Positions 11,901 to 22,514 of a DNA stretch of 64,000 nucleotides are shown here, piece after piece. A program made the translations under genes and the position numbers. This DNA is from Buxus sempervirens (Eukaryota > Streptophyta > Magnoliopsida > Buxales > Buxaceae): positions 7,373,883 through 7,437,882 of the forward strand of contig OX387183.1 of assembly GCA_947561395.2 (NCBI GenBank). Reading direction: 5' to 3'. The notes beneath the pieces are model-generated. The model did no database searches and was not told where the DNA came from. It saw only the letters and a program-made list of their open reading frames with translations. Within the stretch, counting starts at the first letter, position 1. Each line of letters begins with the position of its first letter.

Positions 11901-13356
11901 AACAGACCAGTGGACAAAACTGTCATGTAAGGTGTAGTTAAGTACCAGGTATTCTAAGGGTCAATGTCTTAGGGATTTGAGATATCTTTGAAGCTCAAGA
12001 ACAGAGGAAACACCCAGCTTCGGATACTTCTTAGCTTGGAAAAGCAACTTTAATCTGCTAATGCAAAAAGAAACCAAAGCAAGAAATGAAAATGACAAAA
12101 ATACGGCTAAGGTAAGCATTAATCATTGTTTCTTATATATAGAGAACATCATCACTTCCAGTGCAAAACTTGTAGAATAAGATTTTTGACACCTAAAGGA
12201 AGTTGGAAGCTGTTGTTCGTAGACAATTCTTGAACTACTATATTACGCAGGAAACAAAGAAAAATAGCAACCAAAAACTTTCTGTATTATTTTTTTTTAT
12301 GAACAACAAAATAATTAATCTAAAATCTGATCACTTTGATATGCAGACCTATTTTTTAGTGGAAAAGTACTACTCAAAGTTCAACATATAAAAGACATAT
12401 GAATCTCATGGTAACCTTTGCCTCAATTTGGCAGCCATAGGGAAAGATGATGTGATAATGTGTAAAAATTCCCTTCTAAATTTATCAAAGCAAATAATAA
12501 ACATTTTCAGTTCTTTGCTCATTCACGTAGCTATTAAAGTGCATTTTTCCTTTTTGTTTTCTCGACAATTTTGACATATCATTTGCGATTATTTTGCAGT
12601 TGAAAGTTTGCAACCTTATGCTCATGACTAGAAATATAATGTAATTTTATGTCAATTAAACACTCACATCAAAGACCATTATCCTATTACAAACCATATT
12701 GAAATGGACTATCATTATTTAGATTTAAAGTCTCAACAGGTCCCAAAATTTGTCAGAAAAACGTACCTCAATAACTGCTACAATTTTCAATAATTTCTTT
12801 AACCATGGTCAGGAAATGTTTTCCAGAAAACATTGCGTAGAAATCAAACTTAACAATTATCAGAAAAATTGAAAGTACAAGACGAATAGGTGCCTGAAAT
12901 ATGAACTGATAAGAAACATGAATCTGACCTTTCATTTTGAAATTCATTGATTTGATATTTGCTCAATCTATTAAAAGAATTTCTCAAAAAACATCCAATT
13001 AACTTGTATTTTGCGAACGCTTACAAACAAGAAATTATGTTCTTAAATATAAAAAGTGATGTTAAAAGAGAATCCCAACAAAAGAAACTTTAAAAAAAAG
13101 AAGAAGAAAGAAAGCAATTCAAGTCAATTTGCTCTCTCATTTGGACATAATACGCAACAAAAGGGGAAAAATGTCAAAGCTTTTTGTTTTTTTGTTTACC
13201 TCAAATATGCTCGTTTAGGTGTTAAATTATAGAATGAGTACTTCATGAATTTGGCCTCTGTTTCAGCTAGCAGATAATGTTGATGGGGAAATATTGATGG
13301 GGAATGACTTTAATTCTAACAACTGAAAACGAGAAAAGGGATAGGAAACAAAATAC
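8936..13356. other. Intergenic / 3' flank of the first NLR
   Basis: No coding frame with a recognisable domain. The block from about 10480 to 11180 recurs, degenerate, at about 18600-19250 and at 24010-24480, which marks it as 3'-flanking DNA shared by NLR copies. An A-run followed by a GGGGT-rich stretch lies at about 11474-11520. The bases at 13051-13079 match the sequence next to the copia insertion at 24556, so this is the unoccupied version of that insertion site. Confidence 0.6.
11946..12054 (-). other. Candidate 3'-UTR exon of the first NLR
   Basis: On the minus strand a T-rich tract ends in gcattagcag, an acceptor-like site, just before 12054. The segment then ends in ctg|gtact, a donor-like site, at 11946. 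The interval is less A/T-run-rich than its surroundings. With the donor-like site just after the NLR stop codon (cag|gtattt, 13357/13356) it could be a spliced 3'-UTR exon. Splice-site inspection is the only support. Confidence 0.25.
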
Positions 13357-13406
13357 CTGAAAAATTGGAAGTCTGAGACTTCGGAGAAATCCTCGCCAGA
13401 CTTTCA

Positions 13407-16400
13407 CTAGTACTTATTGATGATTTTGTTTGGGACATGATCTATCTTAGCCCAATCCTCGCCTGTCTTTGGTTGGCATCGCCCATATAAGCGGGGACAT
13501 GCCCTAATTTCCAGATTTTGAAGCCTCGTGAGACGTTGCATCCCTTCTGGAAGAGAAGTCAATAATGGGCAATTCCTAAGAACAAGTTTTTGCAGTGATG
13601 CGAGGTTTGTAAGACACTCAGGTATTGTTGTCAATCCATCACAAAAACGTATATCTAAAGATTGCAGGGAGGTAGCATGTTGTAGTGCGCCGGGAAGAGA
13701 AACCACCTTTGCTAGTTTGTTCATGTGCATATTTTGTAGGGACCTGAAGCTCGTCAATCTCTCCTCTAGCTCCGCTTCCAACCAAGTAGCATTTGGACAA
13801 CCAGCAATTGATAGATCAGTGATGTATTCCGATATTGGTAAAGAAGTAAGCATGGGACAATGAGAAATAAGTAAGGATCGAAGGGCAGAGAGGTGTTGCA
13901 TCACATCTTCAGACAAAGATTTCAGACTATGGCACCCCTTAATGTTTAAATCCTCCAGAGAAACAAGATTCTGTAATCCCTCTGCCGGCAGACATTCCAG
14001 GTCACACCCAACAATTTGTAAGGATTTTAGTGTAGGGATACCAGAAAGAGTGGATGATGTATGCTTTGACGTCATTGTCCGTAATAACAGCTCCCCTCTG
14101 CCACCAATCAGCTTCCACGTTTTCAAAGATGGAAAGAATGGCATTGCAACTAAACTTCGGCAAGATCTTATCTCCAAAGTGGTAAGACGAGGGAGAGATA
14201 ACAATTGAGCTTCCCATTTCTCTAGTTTAGGTAAGTCATCCAAATTGAGGTGTTCCAGTGACGTGAAACCTCCGTCGATGCATTCCAAGTCCGGCATGTG
14301 TTTTAAACTGAGAGACTGAAGGGATGGGAGATCGCCGAGTGTCGAGAGATGTTGGCATCCACTAAAATCACTCAATGTAATCCTGACAAGACGCTCCAAG
14401 GTAGACATTCTCCAGTATGGAAACTTGACACCAGCGTAACCATATATAACAAGCTTCTTCAGATTCGTCGGAGGGTGGAGACGTCCCAATATATATTCGT
14501 CATGTTGTTGTCGCCCGTTCCAGATTTGTTCTGACTCCCACATTAATATCAAGAAATTAAGGTTCCGTTTCTTCTCTAAGCTTGCTTTCCCCGCATCTGT
14601 TGGATCTCTTACATGTTCAAGATTTTGAATACGTAATTCACCCCTCAGGCCATCTAAAAGTCCCAATTCACTTATTCTACTTCCAATGTTGTCACCCACA
14701 ACAAATTCTGACAGAGTTTGGAGAGAGCTCAGCTGCCTTAGCCCAGATGGCATGTGAGTAAAAAATGTTTCCTCATTAATGATGTGTCTAAGTTTAACCA
14801 TCTTCCACATATCCTTGGGCAATTCTCCAAGAAATCCACAGCCAGAAACTTTCAGCGTTTGTAAATTCTGCAAGTTGCTAAAAGAATCAGGTAGTACTCT
14901 AATTCTAGAATAAGACAAATTCAAATACCTCAAATGTTTAAGTTCACATATGGAGTCGGGAAGCCTCTCAAGATTTGACCAACTTAAATCCAATGCACGT
15001 AAGTGCTTAAAACTTAAACATTCATCGTAAGGTAGTTTAATTAGTCGATCAAACTTGATGAGAAGTGTTCTTGATTTATGTGCTGTACGAAACAATTGTG
15101 GATTCAATTCTCCAGACAACCATATATGTCGAGCACTTCCTTGAGGAGGTGTAATGTCTCCACCCTGTGGGGCTTCAGTGACTTCGCCTACAATCAAGTA
15201 TTCCGTCCCGGCAATAGATCGCGCAAGGTCATGCATAAGGTCATGCATTTTGCAGCTTAGTATACTCCCATCATCATCTTTCTCAGCATCTTGAAAGAAA
15301 GACCTTGACAATAGAATGTGGAAATACTCATTGCCAACCTCCTCCATTGGTCGAGTGGATGGCTGAATTAAGCCATTTGCCATCCACAAATAAATCAATG
15401 TCTGCCTATTGATTTCATGATCTTTTGGGAACAACGCGCAATATGCAAAGCAAGTTTTCAAATGGGGTGGTAAATGATTGTAGCTAAACTTCAATATAGG
15501 TAAAATATCGAGGCTCTTTCCCTCATTTCTATTATTAATATTTTCAGTTAGCTTCCAAATTTCATTATGAAGCACGTACCTCCAATATGTCTCATTGGTG
15601 TTAGAATGCAACAGGCTTCCAAGAGCAGTTATGGCTAAAGGCACACCTCCACATTTTATCACAATTTCTTTTCCAATTGAAATGAGGGTTTGATGATTTT
15701 TCTCTTCTCCTTCTTTAAAAGCACGTTGCTTGAACACTGACCAGCAATCGACATCATTCGATAAAGGCCCTAGCAGTAAGTGTTGTGAAGTTGTGGACAT
15801 GATTGATGCTACCTCATTGCTACGAGTTGTGACAAGAATCTTACTTCCATCTTTAGCACCCATTAACGGACCTTTCAACTGCACCCACTTGTCATGATTT
15901 TCATTCCATACATCATCTAGTACTAACAAATATCTCTTCCCATCCAATTCCTCTCTAAGTGAGTTCTGAACCACTTCAATTTGTAAGCTGTCACAATTTG
16001 TTTTACTCACACATCCTAAGATTTTTTTTGTAATTTTATTTACATCAAAATCATTAGAAACACACACCCAAATTCTTGGATTGAAATATTCTTTGATCAT
16101 CTCATCGTTGAACACAAGTCTAGCAAGGGTGGTCTTCCCGACTCCCCCCATCCCAACAATGGGGATGACCGGGACATCCATAGCAATTTGAGGTTCTAAA
16201 TCCTTTAAAAGTTTCACGATTGCATCCTTCTCCTCATTTCGTCCAATAACAGTTGATGGATTGGAAAGGAAAGAGCTGGTCTCGCTGTTAACAACCGTCA
16301 TACAGAAACTAGGCTGTATTAGGGGATGGAAATTGTTCCTGTCTATTGTAATGTTGTCTAATCTCTTCCTGATCTCTTTAATCTGACAGCCCATTTTAAA

Positions 16401-16742
16401 ATTAAAAAGGAGACGTGAAGAGAACTCCCATACCTCATCGAGGGTGCCAAAGCAAATTTTTTCCATTCGCTGTCGCGAAACTTCCGTGGCGAATTCATCC
16501 AGAACGTCCTCAGCATCATAAGCCACATCTTTAAGCTTTTCCAGCCAATTATTAGTAGGCGATGTCTTCACATACTGCCCCTCCTCGAATGCTTGCACTG
16601 TGACGTTGATGGTGTCTAACGAACCCTGAAGCTTTCTCAGCTCATCTTTAGCGAACCAGGCCAAGGAGATCTCTTGCACAACCAGGTCAGCCAACTTTGA
16701 CACAACACTCTTTCCGACCGCCAAGAAAGCCGCTTCTGCCAT
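13407..16742 (-). CDS. CC-NB-ARC-LRR disease resistance protein, RGA type
   Basis: Intracellular immune receptor of the non-TIR class, 1,111 residues in one uninterrupted exon. The start is placed at the Met before AEAAFLAVGKSV, because family members begin this way; an in-frame Met 14 codons upstream is less likely. The Rx-type coiled coil includes an EDVID-like DAEDVLDEF near residue 76. The NB-ARC domain has the P-loop GMGGVGKTT (about 197), RNBS-A, kinase-2 LLVLDDVW (about 273), RNBS-B GSKILVTTR, CGGVPLA in place of GLPL (about 364), RNBS-D CFAYCALFP, and MHDLMHD (about 499). Leucine-rich repeats fill the region from about 575 to the end. All nucleotide-binding motifs look intact. A donor-like site lies 50 nt past the stop, so the 3' UTR may be spliced. 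The closest relative here is the decayed NLR at 58533-61136, in the same orientation. Its recognised pathogen cannot be inferred. Confidence 0.95.
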   Translation of the reverse strand: MAEAAFLAVGKSVVSKLADLVVQEISLAWFAKDELRKLQGSLDTINVTVQAFEEGQYVKTSPTNNWLEKLKDVAYDAEDVLDEFATEVSRQRMEKICFGTLDEVWEFSSRLLFNFKMGCQIKEIRKRLDNITIDRNNFHPLIQPSFCMTVVNSETSSFLSNPSTVIGRNEEKDAIVKLLKDLEPQIAMDVPVIPIVGMGGVGKTTLARLVFNDEMIKEYFNPRIWVCVSNDFDVNKITKKILGCVSKTNCDSLQIEVVQNSLREELDGKRYLLVLDDVWNENHDKWVQLKGPLMGAKDGSKILVTTRSNEVASIMSTTSQHLLLGPLSNDVDCWSVFKQRAFKEGEEKNHQTLISIGKEIVIKCGGVPLAITALGSLLHSNTNETYWRYVLHNEIWKLTENINNRNEGKSLDILPILKFSYNHLPPHLKTCFAYCALFPKDHEINRQTLIYLWMANGLIQPSTRPMEEVGNEYFHILLSRSFFQDAEKDDDGSILSCKMHDLMHDLARSIAGTEYLIVGEVTEAPQGGDITPPQGSARHIWLSGELNPQLFRTAHKSRTLLIKFDRLIKLPYDECLSFKHLRALDLSWSNLERLPDSICELKHLRYLNLSYSRIRVLPDSFSNLQNLQTLKVSGCGFLGELPKDMWKMVKLRHIINEETFFTHMPSGLRQLSSLQTLSEFVVGDNIGSRISELGLLDGLRGELRIQNLEHVRDPTDAGKASLEKKRNLNFLILMWESEQIWNGRQQHDEYILGRLHPPTNLKKLVIYGYAGVKFPYWRMSTLERLVRITLSDFSGCQHLSTLGDLPSLQSLSLKHMPDLECIDGGFTSLEHLNLDDLPKLEKWEAQLLSLPRLTTLEIRSCRSLVAMPFFPSLKTWKLIGGRGELLLRTMTSKHTSSTLSGIPTLKSLQIVGCDLECLPAEGLQNLVSLEDLNIKGCHSLKSLSEDVMQHLSALRSLLISHCPMLTSLPISEYITDLSIAGCPNATWLEAELEERLTSFRSLQNMHMNKLAKVVSLPGALQHATSLQSLDIRFCDGLTTIPECLTNLASLQKLVLRNCPLLTSLPEGMQRLTRLQNLEIRACPRLYGRCQPKTGEDWAKIDHVPNKIINKY

Positions 16743-16847
16743 TTTGATACAAGAGAGAGGAAAGCAAAGAAATGAATCTATCAACTGCAGAGAGGGATGC
16801 TGGTTGTTGGCAATTTGGTATCAATCTTCTTCGCACCATTTGAAGTT

Positions 16848-16855
16848 ATTTTATA
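16848..16855 (-). promoter_or_regulatory. TATA box of the first NLR
   Basis: Minus-strand TATAAAAT lies 106 bp upstream of the chosen ATG, a normal distance for a plant core promoter. The homologous position before the second NLR (61239-61246) reads CATAAATT. The agreement of flanks between the two copies supports the alignment and the start choice. Confidence 0.6.
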
Positions 16856-17199
16856 GATTGAGATAGAGATTGCCAAATAGTTTATAATTGTATTTTCGTT
16901 TTTGATTGTCATTGTCACACCATTTTTATTTTAGATGATGCGTTTAGCATCAGAATATTCCATCGTAGGTGTTGATCGGGCCGGAAGAAGACACTAATCG
17001 ATGATTTTAAAATCTTAAAAAGGAAAGAGATAGGTTGCTCCTACAGTATTTTATATGTGAAATGATGCTAAAGTTAGTATTGGCATATCCCATCATGTAT
17101 ATATGTCCAACCATGTATATCCAAAATCTTATATAGGAATCGATTCCGTCGCTATGCATCATTACATATAGAAGAATCAACGATTATGTTATAGCATGG
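16856..17199. other. Upstream region of the first NLR
   Basis: Non-coding. The phrase attccatcgtaggt (about 16956-16969) recurs upstream of the second NLR (about 61478-61491), so the duplication that produced the two genes included some promoter DNA. Nothing else is recognised. Confidence 0.5.
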
Positions 17200-20100
17200 T
17201 TCAATTATTCAACTAATCAGTTTTCAATTTGAAATTTATATTTAACAATATTTTAAGAAAAAATTCTTAAAATGATGTTTCTATTATGAATGCATCATAA
17301 ATGGGTAGATGACTTTTAATAAATAAAAGTAGCCTAATTTTCATGACATAAGTTAAACTAAGGTTTAGCTTCCCTATAAAATAATTTCTGGCCTTTAAGA
17401 TGGTCTTTTCTTTTAATATTGCATGCCTAGCCTATATTATACGAGTAGTCAAATAATTATGCAAAATTTTCATTTTTCATTTCTTTTTTTAATTTTTGTT
17501 TCACAAGATAGGATTGAAGGTAGAAATTTGTGGTTAACAATGAATCATTTTTTTTTTTTTGGTAACGTGGTTAACAATGAATCATGTGACTAACGATTTC
17601 CTTAAGAGGCATTCAATCCTCTAGAGTTCACTCATTTTTTAACATTTCTCTTTCTCACAAAATAATTTTTTTAAGATCATATCGTAGAATGATGTGTTTT
17701 TATTTTGCTTAAGAAGTTCGGCAAGTCAATTTAAATGAAAAAAAGGTGAACATCACATCAATTAAAGTAATAGCAATTAAAAAATATGACTTTGAGTCAA
17801 TGTTTTCTATCTTTCTTTCTTCCTTTTTAATTTTCTTTATTAACTTTTGTTACGAATACTTTGAAGGAAGGCTTTCAACTTTGATTGCGACTTAAACCTA
17901 ATCTACATAAAAGGGTTATAATTTGATGACTTAAAAACACTTTTGACATATTCCAATTCACACACAACTTCTTGGCATTTCAAATTTCCTATGTGAATAC
18001 TAATTTGATGACTTAAATTCATTGCTAGCAGTCAATGTTGTGTACATCTCATTTAGGAGACTTAAAGTGGCACAATCCTACTGGGTAGAGCTTTATTGCT
18101 TTTAAGGTAACAAATTTGCTATGAATTCATGCGGACAGTGTTTGTATCAAAACTACATAGCCCAAAAAATCTGTTTTGTGGCCCAATTGATTGCCCTTAA
18201 GCACTATATACCACATTTTTTTTGCATTTTTGGAATAGGCCTTGGAATTCCTTACTTTTAAAACATATCAATACATATCCATAGTCTAGCTGATTCATCC
18301 TTATTTTCTCAGAAAATCTTCTCTTCTTTTGTAGTGCTTCATCCCCTGTTGAGCAGTAAAATAATTCAGCTGCCTTTCAAATGAAAATGTGTGTGCACGT
18401 CATATATATTTTCATAAACATGCAAATATATAATGGTAGAACACTCAATCCTGATTTTTCACTTCAAAAACTTACTGAAATGATCAAATGCTTGTGAATG
18501 GACCATGCAGAGGGTACTAAGTTCCTAAGGCTAGTTTCTTGAGGGTTGTTAAAAACCAAATAATAAAAAATCAAACTTGAAGTTCTTCTAAACTGGTTTC
18601 AGACTATCTTTCAAATATCAAGTAGTGTGAAAGCAGCAGTAGCTTCTTATGCTAAAGCAGAAGTTTCATTAAGGTAACAACAATTGTCCCTGAAGTATTA
18701 ATGTTCGGCAAGAAGTTGGATAATTTGATAAAACAATAATAAAAAATATCAGAAGGGGGTGGAACCTGAATTATGGGAAGATAAAATATCATAAACAAGA
18801 CAACATAAACAAGACAACATGACAAAACACCCTTGCCACTAGTACAGAACAAGGGAAGGAACCTGAATTATGGGAAACCAAATAAGATAAAATATGATTA
18901 ACAAAGTCAATTGCAGCAATCTCACTTAAATCAAAATTTACTTTATAAAATCTTTGGCTTACAGTTTGGTATTATGGATTAGGTTCTTCCCTTTTTTTTT
19001 CTAATCTAAACAGTCTTTTTCCTCTCTAGCTCTGGCACTCCTATACTCTGATACAAGGTGTATGAACAAGGTCAAATTTATTTATTTTTTTATTTGTTAC
19101 TATTATTATAGAACATTGGTTCTTTATGAATTTTTTTAAGTAAATTTGTAAATGAATTTTAACATGTTTAGATATCAAAACATGTTTCATTTTCCTTAAA
19201 AAATTAAACCAAAATTCAAATAAGAGTTTTGCAAACAGTGGCTAAAATTTGGGACTTATGCTGTGTTTGATGACTAGTGGTCTATTTTTGACGGTTGTTC
19301 AAACCTTGTGCAAATATCTGGCTTCAGCTACAACATGCCAATTAGTCACCAAAAATGAGTCTTCACAGAAGTTCTAATAAATGAAGTATTAAACAATGTG
19401 TAAGAAATTGAAAGAACCTACTACAGGATAAAAGCAGAATTTTTAAGAATCAATTATTGAACTAATTATTTTTCAATTTAAAATTTATATTCAACAATAT
19501 TTTAAGAAACAATCCTAAAAGTTCATACTTAGAGTAAACAATAAGTTAAATAAAAAAATAATTATATTATGAATACATTGACTATTAATAGATAAAAGTA
19601 GCCTAACTGTCATGACATTGGTTAAACCACAGTTCAGCTTCTTTATAAAATTATTTTTGGCTTTTAAGGTAGTTTTTTTTTCTTTTAATAATGCATGCCT
19701 AAACAAGTTGTCAAGTAATTATACAAATTTTTCTTAATATAAGTAATCAGTCTGTGATTATTCAATTATCTAGTGACTGCACTAATTTTCTTTTTTTTTT
19801 TTAATTTTTGATTCACATGATATGAATGAAGATAGAGAAATGTGATGGTTAAGGATGAATCATGCAAGTAACGATTGCTTGAGAGGCATTCAATTTTATA
19901 TAATTCACCTATTTGTGAACATTTCTCTTTCTCACATAATAATTTTGTTAAGATCATATCGCATAAAAATGCAACCATTTGTTATAACAAATAGGAACTT
20001 TTTGTTTAGAAAAAAAATCTCAAATTGTTATGTGAACACTGAATATTTCAGATTCGCTATGTGAACACTGAATATTTTTGGTTTATTCAATAACAGATCT

Positions 20101-21660
20101 AGTTAGGGGACCATATTCTGATGGATTAATTAACTGGTTAAAAATTCTAAGACAAGGGAGATTCAAATTTAAATTCATTGCTAGTAGTCAATGCTATGTA
20201 TATCTCATTTAGGAGACCTAAAGTGGCACAATGCTACTGGGTAGGGCTTTATTGGGTTTCTTGCTTGCATTTAAGGTAACAAATGCGCTTTGAATTCATG
20301 CAGACAGCGTTTGCGTCAAGACTACATAGCATTTGTGTGCAAGTCATATACATTTTCAGAAACATGCAAATATATAATGGTAGAACACTCATTCCTGATT
20401 TTCACTTCAAAAACTTACCCAAATGATCAAATGCACATGGTAATAAGTTCCTAAGGCCAGTCTTTGAGTGTTGTTAATTAAAAACCAAATAGTCTTATTC
20501 CTCTCTAGCTTTGAGATTTCTATACCCTATACAAGGTTTATGAACAAGGTCAAATTTATTTTATTTTTGGTGACCATAATTACAGAACATAGGTTCTTTA
20601 TGAATATTTAAGTAAATTTGCAAACGAATTTTAACATGTTTAGATATCACAACCTGTTTCCTTTTCCTTAAAAAAAAAATAAATCAAAATTTCAAATAAG
20701 ATTTTTGCAAACAATGGCTACAATTTGGGATTGATGCTGTGTTTGATGACTAGTGGTCTATTTTTCACAGTTGTTCAAGCCATTTGCAAATATCTGGTTT
20801 CAAATACAACATGCCAACTAGTCACCAAAACTGAGTCTTCACAGAAGTTTTAAGAAATGAAGAATTAACCAATGTGTAAGAAATTGAAAATAATACAGGA
20901 TAAAAGCATAATTTTGAGTTGCATCTTTGCTTTTATTCATTTTGTTATAAGCAAAATTTTACAATAATTACCTCCCACTTAGAGTTTAAATTTTAGCAAT
21001 ATCCTAGTACATCTCTTAATAAAATTGCCCATATCCTGCTGTTTTTGGCGAATCAAAAGCAAAATTCAAAACATAGTGACAAAACCAGATAATAAGCAAT
21101 ACACCAGGCTTAATGCGGGGTTTATATACATATAAACAACCTACAGGGGCACAGTCAAATAAAGTTGATAGAAATGTTTATAAAAAAAAAGGTAGTAAAA
21201 ACTTGGAAACTGCATCCCAATTGTCAAATTGCACCGACCATTGGATCTTGGTTTAGCCTAATTTTCATGACTTTGGTCAAACCACAGTTTAGCTTCTTTA
21301 TAAAATTATTTTTGGCTTTCAAGATATTTTTTTCTTTAATAATGCATGCTAGTCTATATTATACAAGTTGTCGAATTATTATGCAAATTTTTCTTAATAT
21401 AAGGAATCAGTGTGCAATTATTCAATTTTTTTAGTAATAGCTCTAATTTTTTCATTTTTCTATTATTTAATTTTTGTTTCACAGGATAGGAATGCAAATA
21501 GAGAAATGTTATGGTGAAGGATGAATCATGTGAATAACGATTGCTTGAGAGGCATTCAATTTTATAGAATTCACTTATTTGTGAAAATTTCTATTTCTTT
21601 TTCAATCTTCATCATCTATGCTGTATTTTTTTATCTAATAGTAGATGTTGTGTTATTCAA
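17200..21660. repeat. Degenerate tandem duplication of NLR-flanking DNA
   Basis: Three related blocks follow each other: about 17200-19430, about 19440-21000, and a partial copy at about 21250-21660. Shared landmarks include the stretch around tttaataatgcatgc (17417, 19684, 21337), aaagtggcacaatcctactggg (18065, 20220), and gctgtgtttgatgactagtgg (19260, 20737). The segment 18600-19250 also resembles the first NLR's 3' flank at 10740-11180. No NB-ARC or LRR coding remains, so this may be what is left of one or more lost NLR copies or a purely non-coding amplification. Copies have drifted with many indels. Confidence 0.65.
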
Positions 21661-21881
21661 ATAAATTGCTTTGATAGTGCAGCAAAAAAAAAAATGGAAA
21701 ATTATGAAAAGGGTCACTTTTGGTGGGTATTTTTAAATACATCAAAAAATAATTTCCAAAAAAGGGTCATTTTTTAGAAATAATTGAATTGCAGGACGCC
21801 TTTTTAAAAATAATTAAATTAGAGGATCACTTTACATAAGACATGATCGTATTGTACATGGGATACAAGCTTCCTTACATG

Positions 21882-22096
21882 CAATGGTGGAACCAGTGTA
21901 TAGCTAGGAGGGCAATTGCCCCCCACCACCCCCCCTAATTTATATATATATATATATATATGTTTTACCCCCTCTAAAATTTCTGGTTTGCGCCCCCCCA
22001 CACCCAAAACTCATTGAAATTTCTATATTTCATGAGAAATGTTAATTGAAAATTTTTTTTTGCCCCCTCAAATTTGGAGTCCTGGTTTCGCCACTG
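21882..22096. mobile_element. hAT-type MITE, 215 bp
   Basis: Terminal inverted repeats CAATGGTGGAACCAG and CTGGTTTCGCCACTG match the widespread plant hAT terminus CAGTGGCGGAACCAG. An 8-bp target duplication flanks it with one mismatch (CTTACATG 21874-21881, CTTACGTG 22097-22104), the length used by hAT transposases. The interior is non-coding, with C-runs and an (AT)n tract. It is a non-autonomous element. Confidence 0.82.
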
Positions 22097-22371
22097 CTTA
22101 CGTGGTATACGTGCACATCCTATGTGGGACACAATTGTATTGTAGATAGGATATAAGCTTCCTTACATGCACACCTTATGTGAGACACAAGTATATTTTA
22201 TGTGAGATACAAGTAAATTATATGTGGATATAAGCATGGTTAAGAGTAAAATGAGACTATTTTTTAAATTTGTTCAGAAATTGTCCCTGTAAGTTAATTA
22301 TGTTTGAAAAGTGACCTTTTTTGCAAAATGAGATATTTGATGGAATGTTTTTATAAGTACACGCCAAAAAG

Positions 22372-22504
22372 GAATGGGCATCGTCAACAGCGCATGCTGT
22401 AGACAGCCCCTCACATGATCGTGTGGGGCCCCTCAAATGTATGGTGGGCCCCCCCACTGAATGTGAGGGGGTGTACGCAGCATGAGCTGCAGAGGATGAA
22501 CGCT
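22372..22504. mobile_element. Small fold-back MITE, possibly Mutator-like
   Basis: About 50 bp at the left (catcgtcaacagcgcatgct, then cccctcacat) pairs imperfectly with the right end (agcatgagctgcagaggatg), so most of the 133 bp forms a hairpin. A 10-bp direct repeat, cgccaaaaag, lies on both sides (22362-22371 and 22505-22514). A 9-10 bp duplication fits Mutator-like transposition. The exact termini are uncertain by a few bases. Confidence 0.6.
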
Positions 22505-22514
22505 CGCCAAAAAG

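Noticed and set aside
13528-15260. Several plus-strand open frames across the first NLR
   Set aside because: They lie antisense to a long intact NB-ARC-LRR frame and carry no domain; they are shadows of its codon structure.
16743-16784. Upstream in-frame Met as the start of the first NLR
   Set aside because: The added 14 residues are not typical; the second NLR and the family start at MAEAAF, and the TATA distance fits the later Met.
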